This document shows, piece by piece, positions 22,292-33,000 of a stretch of DNA of 64,000 nucleotides (its first letter is position 1; each line of letters opens with the position of its first letter). The DNA comes from Mortierella alpina (Eukaryota; Mortierellomycota; Mortierellomycetes; Mortierellales; Mortierellaceae), in contig JANATF010000009.1 of NCBI GenBank assembly GCA_029449245.1, positions 1,550,001-1,614,000 of the forward strand. The letters run 5' to 3'. The position numbers were made by a program, and so were the translations under genes. The notes under the pieces are model-generated. The model did not search any database and had not been told where the DNA came from. It saw nothing but the letters and a program-made list of their open reading frames with translations.

Positions 22292-23731
22292 ATGACCGCC
22301 ATTCCAGATACCACATTCGACCCCATGTCAACACAGCGTATGCCTCAGCTCTCCACAAGTCACCTGGTCCCGGGTGCACCCATGGATGGCACTCTTCGTT
22401 CGCCACTGACGCCTCCACCCACACCCCTCATCTCCGATAACGGCTCGAACGGTGGACATCAAGACAACAGCAAACTCACGCTTTCAGCACGACAGCTCCA
22501 AAACCATGCGCTCCAGCCCGAGTTCCTGGCCGCCTATACCCTTGGAGATGAACTTGGTTCCGGAGGATTCGGCTTTGTGGTCTCGGCCACGCGCAATTCG
22601 GACCACAAGGAGGTGGCCGTCAAGTTTATCTTTCGGGACAAGGTCCCTGTCCATGGCTGGGCCAAGGATCCAGAACTGGGAGTGATCCCTATGGAGATTT
22701 ATGTCCTGAGGAACGTACAACACCGCAACATCATTGGGTTCCTGAACGTTTACCAGGACGTCAGGTTCTTTTACCTGGTTATGGAACTGCACGGCACCCC
22801 TTGGTCCGCCAGCAACCCTCTCCTGAGCAAAAATAATAACAATACTGCCAATGCCAAGAACAACAACAACACGACCATGGTCGAGGCCATGGCCAGTGCG
22901 ACGTTGAACCAACGCAGCATGGTCGGATCGGGCTCGACCACGAGTTCTAGCAACACGTCGTCGTCCTCGTTGTCCTTCCCCATGTCGGCGTCCACGTCCT
23001 CGTCGTCGTCCAGCTTGAGTCACTCGGGTAGTGAAAACGATCTGTTTGAGCCTCCAAAGCCCGCGCTGTTGGTCCGCCGAACTTCGTGTGATCTGTTTGA
23101 GTGCATTGAGCATCACTCCAAGTTCTCGGAGTCGCAGGCGCGCATGATCTTTAGGCAGATCGTGGAGTGTGTAGATTACCTGAACTCGCGCGGGATCTGC
23201 CATAGGGACATCAAGGACGAGAACATTGTCATTGACAATGACTTTACAGTCAAGCTCATTGACTTTGGATCCGCGGTCATTATCCCAAGGCCTCAGGGCA
23301 AACTCTTTGACCGCTTTTACGGTACCATTAACTGTAAGTGCAAAAACAAAAGGAAGAGCGACGCAGTGAGCGCCAAAACTCGTAATGAGCTTATTGTGTA
23401 TGTTGCTGACACGGTTTACGCTGGTTTTGCATGTTGCTGAAAAACAGATGCCTCGCCCGAGATTCTGAAGGGTGAAAAGTACAGGGCCGAGTCTGCGGAG
23501 ATCTGGTCGCTGGGAATTCTGTTGTACACGATCCTGTATGGGGAGGTGCCGTTCAACGACCCTGTGCAGGCGATTTCGGGACCGTACATCTCTCCCCGGG
23601 TGCGGTCGTCGAACGAGTGTCTGCATCTGTTGAACTGGATGTTGGCCAAGACCCCGGACCGTCGGGCGACGATTGAGGATGTGGTGAACCACCCTTGGCT
23701 CGCTGGCCTGAGCCTGTCGGTGTCTGCTTGA
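22292..23731 (+). CDS. PAS-kinase-like serine/threonine protein kinase
   Basis: Exons 22292-23333 and 23448-23731; 441 aa. An N-terminal Ser/Pro/Thr-rich tail of about 75 residues is followed by a kinase domain with GSGGFGFV (glycine loop, about 87), VAVKF (Lys about 110), VMELHGTPW (hinge), CHRDIKDEN (His about 304), DFGSA (Asp about 324) and, across the intron, YASPEIL. The stretch HGWAKDPELGVIPMEIYVL plus MELHG is characteristic of the kinase domains of fungal PAS kinases (Psk1/PASK) and PIM relatives. A low-complexity Asn/Ser insertion of about 85 residues (22830-23030) separates the hinge from helix D. No PAS domain is seen in this model; it may be absent or lie in unrecognised upstream exons. 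The ATG at 22292 is the first after the inferred leader intron. Confidence 0.85.
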
Positions 23732-24144
23732 AGAACAGTCCCTGTGTCTGTAATGTCAGTCCTCCCAACCTCATCCTGAGTGTGCAAAGTGCACATTCTA
23801 TGTCTACTACTATTCTTATCATTCATGCCTACTCCTCCAAGGGGTGTTGTGGGAGATTCTGGGAACATTATGGGGACAAATCAACGAGACTGGAGCTCGT
23901 GCTTTGTCCCCTCCCTCCCCGCCTCCTTTCCAACTCCACTTTGACCGATTTTTCCTCGCCCGCCTTTGTCTGTACTTTGCGCATCTGGTCGTGCGGCCGT
24001 TTTTTTTTTTTTTTTTTTTTAATACTTTTGTCGTTGCTACTTCTAGTTCTTTTTCTACTACCCTACTATTGCTCTAATATCCTAGTCATAATCAGTCCTT
24101 CGTCTACACCTCCTCATCTCCTCTATCTCTCTCTCAATCTCTCT

Positions 24145-24178
<34 letters not shown>

Positions 24179-24638
24179 CTCCCTTCCGTCCTTTTTGTCC
24201 GTCGCGTGTTCTCCAAGCATTTTTGCTTGGGCCATTGAGTGACGCTAGGATAGATCTCCATAGCAAACTGCTACTGTTACAACAATAACAACAACAACAA
24301 CCATAACAAAAACATGATATGCAGAAAATTGCTTATATGCGCCTAGTTGCCTGTCGATGCTCCATTGACACTGACGCTGTGTTGCCATTGTGGGGTATGC
24401 TCCCGTCAGTAGAGGAGAGCGAGTGAGACTTGTAACGAGAAAAGAAAGAAAGAAAGAAGGAGAGAGAGAGAGGGCAGGGGGGGGTGCTGTGCATGATGGG
24501 TGCACATATGCACTTTGGAACACATTGTTTGTGTCCGATATCCCTCCCCCGAGGCACGCCACTAATTCTGCAGTGCCGCAAAATGCTCCCTGTGGCACAA
24601 GGTCCAAGTAGACATGCACAACAGACGAGTACGGTTGG

Positions 24639-24678
<40 letters not shown>

Positions 24679-25020
24679 GTGTGTAGTGTATATACATGTG
24701 TGTGTGTGCTGTTATTGCCACAGCACAGCATAGCACAGCACAGCGCAATGCGCCATATATATGGACAGGGATTGGCTCGACAGTTTGTTTCCCCTCCAGG
24801 TGCATATCCTTTTGTTTCTTCCATGGCCTCGTTCAATCTCTTTTAATCTCTTTCAATCTCTCTCAATCTCTTTGCTTCTCTTCAGTCTCGTTGCTTTCCA
24901 CATCCAACAGTCTCTTTGTCGCTCTCTCTCTCGCTCTCTCTTTTTTTCTCTCTCTTTCTCTCTCTTTCTCTATCGCTCCTATTGTCCACGACAGGCTCTG
25001 AAATACAGCAAGAGAAAAAA
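23732..25020. other. Intergenic region with microsatellites
   Basis: No gene seen. It holds a T22 run (24000-24020), CT runs (24125-24180), CAA repeats (24275-24300), a GA run (24640-24675) followed by GT repeats, and a TATA-like CCATATATATGG at about 24753. The CT-rich stretch 24830-24985 is the probable promoter and leader of the next gene. Confidence 0.5.
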
Positions 25021-27759
25021 ATGTCCACGCGAGTTCGCCACCAATCCACACCACCATGGGCTACAAGGATGTCCGGTCGCAGCACCCTACAACTGGACCA
25101 GCAGATCGAGAACAGTGCTCGGGAGGTGGTAAAGGCCGTGAAAGCAAAGAAAGCAATATCCCTCCAGGACCAAGCCGCTGTCAACGCCCTACGCAGAACA
25201 GGCAGAAAGCCAAAGTCCAAACCTTCTCTGGACAGCGCTCTCGCAGTCCTTCCACTACTGGAACAACTGCCGCACTCGGGAGAGCCCTTGCTCCCTGTGG
25301 AATCGCCCATGAAGGAGACTGAAGAAAAGGAAGATGATAATGATGACAGCGACAGTGGACCGACCACTCGACGGTCTCGCCATGCTCCGCGTCGGATCGT
25401 CTTGGATGACAATTGGACCTGTGATACGCCTAGCCGTCGTATGTCAGCCTCTCAAAAGAATGCGAGATTGTGGGAGAACATACTCTCACCATCCACATCA
25501 TCACTCTCATCGGCCTCGACCTCTATCTCAGCCAAAGCATCAGCCTCCGTATTGCCATCAGCCTCACCATCATCGGCCTCGCCATCACGCCTCTCCTCGC
25601 CCCCTCTTCCCGCATCCCCCCCACAGCATACGCCTTCAAGGAAGGCGACGACTTCGGCTATGAGAGCAAGAGTTGCAAGTGCAAGAAGAGGCAAGCCTTT
25701 TCGGCGCCAATCTGAACAACGACCTTCAGGATACCTTCCCAGCTTTGATTTGCTGGACAAACCACCTGCAGGGTGGAAACACCCTCTCGGCACCTATGGT
25801 CGCCTCAAGGAATCGAGGTGCGACAGTGAGGGAGGTGAGATCAGTGACAGAGATGGCACAGTGGAGAGGAGCAGCAGAGATAGAGGCAATACTGGATCAG
25901 ATGCTGTCATAGAGCCTTGCACAAGGCGGCGGATTCAGACGCCGGATTCCAGTGACTCTGAGGAGGAGGATGTACTCACTGCTCGTCTTTTAGAGCCGTG
26001 GAGGCAGAGCGGGTCGCTGGGTCGACCTCGGTTGTCTACGAGCAGTAGCATGTCTCCTGTGAGACCAGAGCTGAGCCGCCAACAAAAAACATGTCCTTCG
26101 AATCTGGTGACACATCGTTGTACTACTGAACCTATGGAGGATGACACCCTGGCAGACATCCTCCAACTCAACATCATCTCTGACGATGAGAGTATGCAGT
26201 CGGCTGCAGAGAATGGCGAGCCTTGTCCGGAAGGCGTCGTGGAGACTGACAAGGGTCCATCCGCACGTCAGAGTGAACAGGTCGCCACTCCTTCGAATGC
26301 AATGGACACCGTTCCAAGGCTGCCAACCGAGGACGAGATCGAGCAGGCTAGGCAAAGGGTTGAAGGTACATGTCCTACGCAAACCAAATTCCAATACTTT
26401 ATGACATCGAACATGCCATTGATATTTTTTCTCTGTTTGTTTGATTGTTGAGGGTTTTTAGCATTGTGTCGATCGTATACCATCGTCCCTGAAAACTTGT
26501 CAGCCACATTACAGTTTGATGAAGGCGAGGCTATGGAGAGTGCCATGGACAGGAACAGCACTCAGGACGACATCGGAGGCGAGGATGGTGAGATCGCGGA
26601 CGTGGCGATGGATGTGGACTACTCCCAGAGTACGCCCGGAACCGAAGAGGGCGAAACTGTGGAAATTATACAGGAAAAGGACAATACCCACAGTGTGATT
26701 GAAACCGAGAACCAATGCAATATCCGGTCCATCGCCAATGTCGGCAATACCTCACCATTCGAGCGCGTAAAAGCCATTGTGCAGAGACTACCACCATCGC
26801 CCTCAACGATCGTCAGGCCAAAATATCCAAGCCCTCCAGTATACCCCATGCAGCAGCCATGGCAGTATGCGGCCCCGTATTACTATTCAGGGTCAACCGC
26901 GATGCCGGATCCAGGTTACTGCGTACCTTACGGACCCTGCAGACCTTGCTATAACTATCACCAGCGGTATCTCTGCGGCTACAGCGAGCAACAAGACTAT
27001 GCGGATGCTAATTCACTTAGCGATAATTGGACAAGTTGTCGACAGTGGCAGCATTATACGAATGACTGCCTTCCTCAAAGTGGTGAGCGCGACACGCACA
27101 CTCGAACACCGGGAAAGGATGCGCTTGTGCAGTCACCAGAACCGACATTCGAGAGACCCTCCTCGAGCGAGTCCACACCTGGACTATCATCTGCATCACC
27201 CTCTATGGCCTCTCCCGAGGGATGCGTGCTTCCTTTGTTCGTTCCTCCGCTTCCTCCTGGGCCTTGTCCTCCAATGTTCACACCTCCGCTTCCTCCTGGG
27301 CCTCGTCCCCCATCGTTCATACCTCCGCTTCCTCCTGGTTCTCGTCTGTCTTTGCTCGTTCCCCCTCTGCCTCCTAGCCCTCCTCCCATCTCATTGTCTT
27401 CGTCTCCTGGCTTACAGCCTTCACTGCCATTGCATCGGCCACACCATGAACCGACCACTCCACTGAACCAGCCTCTTGTCCCTTCAGCGCCCCGTCTATC
27501 AGTGTCATTGTTCACCCCCTCAGAACCGCTGAGCAATGATGATGGAATTGTGAAGCAATCTGCAAACAAGATTGCTCCTTTTACATCACTACCAACTTGG
27601 CTTCGAAAACTCGTGATGCTAGAAAAACTCACGTCGGATCAAAACAAGATCAAGAGGATGGCCGAGTTATCCAAGGAGATGTTGGAAAAGCAACAGCAGC
27701 TGATCAAGCAGCACCGCCAAACACCCTTGAAAAGTCGCCGTGGTCGTCCAAGGAAGTGA
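25021..27759 (+). CDS. Proline-rich protein with C-terminal AT-hook
   Basis: Exons 25021-26365 and 26462-27759 (phase-1 junction), about 880 aa. Not assigned to a known family. Visible: a basic N-terminus with GRKPKSKP; a Ser/Ala/Pro tract (25480-25640); acidic Ser/Asp stretches; an aromatic/Cys segment (YCVPYGPCRPCYNY); four tandem repeats of about 17 residues built on PPLPPGP (27235-27400); and a charged C-terminal helix ending RRGRPRK, an AT-hook core (RGRP) directly before the stop. This suggests a nuclear, DNA- or chromatin-associated protein, but the function is unknown. AATAAA follows at 27781. The start is the first ATG after a CT-rich leader. Confidence 0.7.
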
Positions 27760-27888
27760 GCTGGAGGATTGGATTTGAAAAATAAAGCACGTTTTCATGA
27801 GCGGGGAATTTGCACAGTACCCTCTTGCACGGATTGCAGTAGCAATAATTTTATCATAATGACATTTTTAATTCTTTTGGTATTACAT

Positions 27889-29619
27889 TCATAACTCTGC
27901 CATCCAGATCTCCATGCGGGTTTGATACACCTGCAAGCCGGGCACAATGTCCCGCAAAAACTCATTGGACAAGTCCCGCTGGGCTTGATTCGGATGCACG
28001 CAACCCACGACGCGATCGAGCCGTCGCCACGTCTGGACGATCCACTGCAGCTCTATAAATTCCATGCGGGCCTGCATCTTTTCACAATCCAGTTCCTGCA
28101 GTCGCGACAGAGTCGAAAGTGCTCCGAGTCCGCTTTCGAGTTTGAGATCCAACATGGACGATGCAGGAAGAGGAGGAGGAGGAGGATGCATGCTGACGTC
28201 TCTGTTTGTGGATGGGCGTCGCTGTGGATTGGATGACGGTGGGGAGAAAGATGGGCGACCTGGATCACCCAGGCGCAGGACTCTTAGTTGGGTCAGGGCA
28301 GCCAATTGCTGATAGATCTCCTGATGGCGGTAGGGTGTCCTTAATGGCAGTTGGTCGATCTCCGTGATACAGATATCGAGCTCCCTGAGCTGCAAACACC
28401 TCCACTGGTTCCGTCCCATTTCAACAGCACTCACGGCGGGCGCGTAAAAGACTTGGAGTTGTTCGCAATGCTCCAGAACGTCCTGTGCTTCCAAGGCAGT
28501 GAAATTCGGACAGTCCAGAGTGTTGAGTCGTTTAAGCAATGGGTGGTGGTGTGATGGTAGCCCTCCTAGGTGGTGGTGCTCGAGTAAGACCTTGGTGGCC
28601 TCCCGTCCAAACAAAGTTCCTTTGGCGTTCATACACGTCAATTGTGGGGTGTGTTTGAGAACATTGGCGAAATCGAGATCCGACACGTTGGCGTCAGAAA
28701 GATCTAGACTGGAGACGGAATGAAATCGACCCGAACTCAAAAAGAACAAAAAGTTCATGATGGGCAACTTGCCCGTTCTGCACTTCCAGGTCAGATGCTC
28801 GATAGCGGGGCAAGCCTGAAAAGTCTGGAGCTGATGATCGTTGGGGAGGTAGGATCGATCCAGGACCAAGGATCGTAGGTTCTCAAAGCCTCGTTCTTCA
28901 GCCTCGGGGGAGGATAGTTTAGGTCGCTCAATGAGTTTCGATCCGATCAGGGAGAGATGCGTGAGTCTTTGGCAGACGCGACCAAAGAGTCGACCCTCAT
29001 AGTCCGAGACGATGACCGAGTCGAGTTCCAGGACCCGTAGGTTGGGCATCTCTGCCAGCAAGTAAAAGACTTTATCCAACACGACGGGGTCCTGTGTTTT
29101 GCGGGTGAGAGGATCGCTCTTGCAGATAAATGTTTCGAGCGTGGAGCTGTTCTGCTGCAGGAGCTGTTTGACATCGTCCGAATACACGGTAACTTCCAAG
29201 TGGCGCAGCTGTGTGCAGAAGGGCATGAGGTGCTGCAGGAACATGCATTCACCGCCAAGGTAGCGCAGTTTGCGGATGTGGCGGGCGTTGGTTTGGATTT
29301 GGACGAGGGTGGGGTATCGTCGTCCTGGTTGTTGTTGCAGCTGTTGTTGTTGTTCTTGTTTTTGATTTCGTGGTTGCCAGTATGGCTGTCGACTGTTGAA
29401 CAGGCCATCACGATGGGGTTGGAGACTCGGGGGTGAAGGGTATGGGCTGGCGCTGTTGTAGCGGAAAAGGGTGATATTGTGCCAGAGGAGGGGCGCGAAC
29501 AGGGCGTGCCAGAAGCGACACACTCTGGAGCAGGCGAGGACACTGCTCTTGTCGAGGAGAGAGGCGATGCTCAAAAGGAGATCGACTGATTCCAAGGGAC
29601 TATGAACACTCATGGCCAT
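27889..29619 (-). CDS. F-box / leucine-rich repeat protein
   Basis: Single exon, 576 aa from the ATG at 29619; the frame stays open to 29847, but that extension has no domain. An F-box lies close to the N-terminus (ESVDLLLSIASLLDK, then SRVCRFWHALFAPLLWHNI), followed by an Arg/Gln-rich spacer and a series of irregular leucine-rich repeats (LRHLEVTVYS, LRVLELDSV, LTHLSLIGSKL, VSSLDLSDANV, LRELDICITEID, LRVLRLGD). Expected role: substrate receptor of an SCF ubiquitin ligase, binding Skp1 through the F-box. Large families of such proteins are typical of early-diverging fungi. Target unknown. Confidence 0.8.
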   Translation of the reverse strand: MAMSVHSPLESVDLLLSIASLLDKSSVLACSRVCRFWHALFAPLLWHNITLFRYNSASPYPSPPSLQPHRDGLFNSRQPYWQPRNQKQEQQQQLQQQPGRRYPTLVQIQTNARHIRKLRYLGGECMFLQHLMPFCTQLRHLEVTVYSDDVKQLLQQNSSTLETFICKSDPLTRKTQDPVVLDKVFYLLAEMPNLRVLELDSVIVSDYEGRLFGRVCQRLTHLSLIGSKLIERPKLSSPEAEERGFENLRSLVLDRSYLPNDHQLQTFQACPAIEHLTWKCRTGKLPIMNFLFFLSSGRFHSVSSLDLSDANVSDLDFANVLKHTPQLTCMNAKGTLFGREATKVLLEHHHLGGLPSHHHPLLKRLNTLDCPNFTALEAQDVLEHCEQLQVFYAPAVSAVEMGRNQWRCLQLRELDICITEIDQLPLRTPYRHQEIYQQLAALTQLRVLRLGDPGRPSFSPPSSNPQRRPSTNRDVSMHPPPPPLPASSMLDLKLESGLGALSTLSRLQELDCEKMQARMEFIELQWIVQTWRRLDRVVGCVHPNQAQRDLSNEFLRDIVPGLQVYQTRMEIWMAEL

Positions 29620-30015
29620 GTGCGGAAAATGAGGGGTTTGGAATGCTGATGGAATCAAATGCCGCATTAGCATGCCACGAGAGTGAGTCGCAAGAGGGGT
29701 GACCAATAAGGCGCGCGAATTGGTTTTGAAGCACAGCCCAAATCGTTGCTGCGCATTTGCATTGACCGTCGAGTACTGAGGCCACTGTAGATCGGGCCTC
29801 AAAAACGTCAGGAAGCGAGATCCAGAGGCGGTGAGTGTAAAATACATAAATCAACCTTGTCCCCATCCTCGTATATGTCAGTCCTCGGTGCTATCCCCCG
29901 TGGTGGTCCAAGGCACCTATGATTTTGATCCAGGGCTAACTGAAGAATATTCATCATAGTAGGGTTTATTGTTCTGCCTTAAGAAAAGCACACTAGTCAA
30001 CATAAGGTGCACTTT

Positions 30016-33000
30016 CTAGCTCAACGAGTTTCCTAAGGCCCCGCGTTGTTCCAAGAGTTTCATATTCATCCTGCTTAAGCCCTTGACATTTGAAATTTGG
30101 ATGTCTGACACGTTAAGTCGATCGTGCCCAGAGCTCCACTGTAAGCAAACAAAATGGCTTTCTCCTGTCACTTTCCACACGCGAACGGATTTATCGCAGC
30201 AGCTGGTTGCAAAGTAAATTTCGCCTCCATTTGCGATCCAGTCGATGCTTGTAATAGTTCCGTGAAACCCCTTGACCACAGTCAAACAACAGCCTGATTC
30301 CCTATCCCAGAGTCGCACCGTGTTGTCGTCACTGCCCGAGGCAATCTGCTGGCCACTTGGCGAAAATACCACACTCATAACAGCTAAAATATGCCCTCTG
30401 AGGATGGCCCCTGCCGTACCAGCTTGAGCGTCCCAGATCCTCACCGTGTAGTCGTAACTGCCTGAGGCAATCTGCTGTCCGCATGGCGAAAACACCACGC
30501 TCGTAACGATGGAAGTATGGCCGTTCAGGATGGCCTCAGCTGCACCGGTTTGTGCGTCCCAGAGTCGCACCGTGTTGTCATCATAGCCCGAGGCAATCTG
30601 CTGGCCGCTTGGTGAAAATACCACGCTCATAACGGCAGAGGTATGGCCATGAAGGATGGTCGAAGTTACACCGGTTTGCACGTCCCAGAGCCGCACTGTG
30701 TTGTCGTAACCGCCTGAGGCAATTTGCTGTCCGCATGGCGAAAACACCACGCTAGTAACAATGGAAGTATGGCCGCTCAGGATGGCCCCAGCTGCACCGG
30801 TTTGTGCATCCCAGAGCCGTACCGTATTGTCAGAACTGCCCGAGGCAATTTGCTGGCCGCTTGGCGAAAACACCACGCTGCTAATTCCGCCGATATGGCC
30901 TTTTAAAACGGCTTTGACTACACCTGTTTGCGCGTCCCAGAGCCGCAGCGTGTTGTCGGAGCTGCCCGAAGCAATTTGATGGCCACTAGGCGAAAACACC
31001 ACGCTTCTAACCCAACCAGTATGGCCGTTAGGGATCACCCCAACTGCATCGGTTTGCGCATCCCAGAGCCGCACCGTGTTGTCGTCACTGCACGAGGCAA
31101 TCTGCTGGCCGCTAGGCGAAAACACCACGCCCCAAACAGTGGAGGTATGGCCGCTCAAGATGGCCTCAGCTGCACCGGTTTGCGCGTCCCAAAGCCGTAC
31201 TGTATTGTCGTCACAGCCTGAGGCGATTTGCTGGCCGCTTGGCGAGAATACCACGGTCATAACGGCGGAAGTATGGGCGATAAGGATCACCCCGGCTGTG
31301 TCGGTTTGCGCGTCCCAGAGTCGCACTGTCCTGTCGATACTGCCCGAGGCAATCTGCTGGCCGCTTGGCGAAAACGCCACGCTCGTAACAATGGAACTAT
31401 GGCCGCTCAGAATGGCTTCAACTGTGCCGGTTTGCACGTTCCAGAGCCGCACCGTGTTGTCGTAACTGCCTGAAGCAATCTGGTGGCCACTTGGCGAAAA
31501 CACCACGCTTCTAACAATGGAAGTATGACCGCTAAAGGTGGCTCCAGCTGCACCGGTCTGAGCGTCCCAGAGCCGCACCGTCATGTCGTCACTGCCCGAG
31601 GCAATCTGCTGTCCGCTTGGCGAAAACACAGCGCTCCTAACAGTGGAAGTGTGGCCGCTCAGGATGAACTCAACTGTACCGGTGTGTGCATCCCAGAGCC
31701 GCACCGTGTTGTCGTAACTTCCTGCAGCAATCTGCTGGCCCCTTGGCGAGAATACCACGCTCCAAACCCAGCTGGCATGGCCGATAAGCGTGCAAGTCTT
31801 TTCCCAAGTCGCTGTCTTGTACAGATTGATGGTACTATCCGAGAGGCCAACGGCTAGTGTTGCTCCATCTGGCGAGTATGCGCAGGTTTGCACTGCATGC
31901 TCCTCGTTAAGGAAAGGCCATTCACCAAACTGTGCGCCTGCCATCAGTGCGTCACTCAAATCCGCCTGACGCATCCAAATACTGCGAAGGTTGGTGTCAC
32001 TCAAATTTGCGCCTTGCAGCTGTGCCGAATCAAACTCCCCGCCGCTCAAATCAGCGCCTGGGATCTGGATACCTCTAAGATCGAACCCATTGAATGTTAC
32101 ACCAGCTCGCACCAAGATGGTGATGGCATTTGCTGCTGCCTGGCTTGAGCTTGTATCGGTTTTGGACAGCTCAATGATCCGATGGAGTTGCTGCTTGAAA
32201 GCCAGGTCACTCTGTACATACTCGGCCAAAAAATCGATAATCGATGATTCCTTGACAAGGTTGGTCTGGCCCAAAGGATGGTTGGCGAGATGTTGTTCAC
32301 CTTCCAAATTCAAGGTTCTAGCCGCACTGGACTCGAATATATGTCGAGAGTAAAAATACTCTAATAGCGAGCGGTGCATGAATCGATGCTGGACGCCTGC
32401 ACGCGACAGTGGACTAGACTCTCGAAGGAGTACTGTACTACACTCCGCGCCAAAGAATTTGACCTTCCACGTCCCTTTGTCGCTAATCGGTGTGTACTGG
32501 ACAACTGGATTCCCGCCCTGCTCCTTGAAAATGGCAGCTGCAAGCCTCTTTAAAAATTCAATCGCGCTTAGTGCAAAGCCCTCCTCTAACAACTCCTGAA
32601 GTGCATTCGTGGCCTCCACCGATAGCGAGATGTACTGCAGCCGACATTTGTTATTGTCTAGCCACTGGTCCGTGAAAGAATTGTAAAGGGTCAGACGAGT
32701 GACTTTGACCTTGGAAAGGTCAACTGCGTCCTTGACGACAAGAGGCAGCGCTCGGAGCGAGAGCGAAAGCAGGAACGGGTTCTTGACGAGTTCCATCATA
32801 TTGGGGATCGACCGCAGCGTGCTCATGTACACCTCCGTGCTCCAGACGCGACTCTTGCCCATCAGTTTGTGTACCTCTGGATCTCGCACAAACTGATCGA
32901 CATAGTCTTCGATCTGGCCACTCGAGAACGGTACAATAGCGGCCTCCGTGTACCAAATCGCCGCTGTGCCGCTGTAACGATCAGTTTGCGGCTGAAACTG

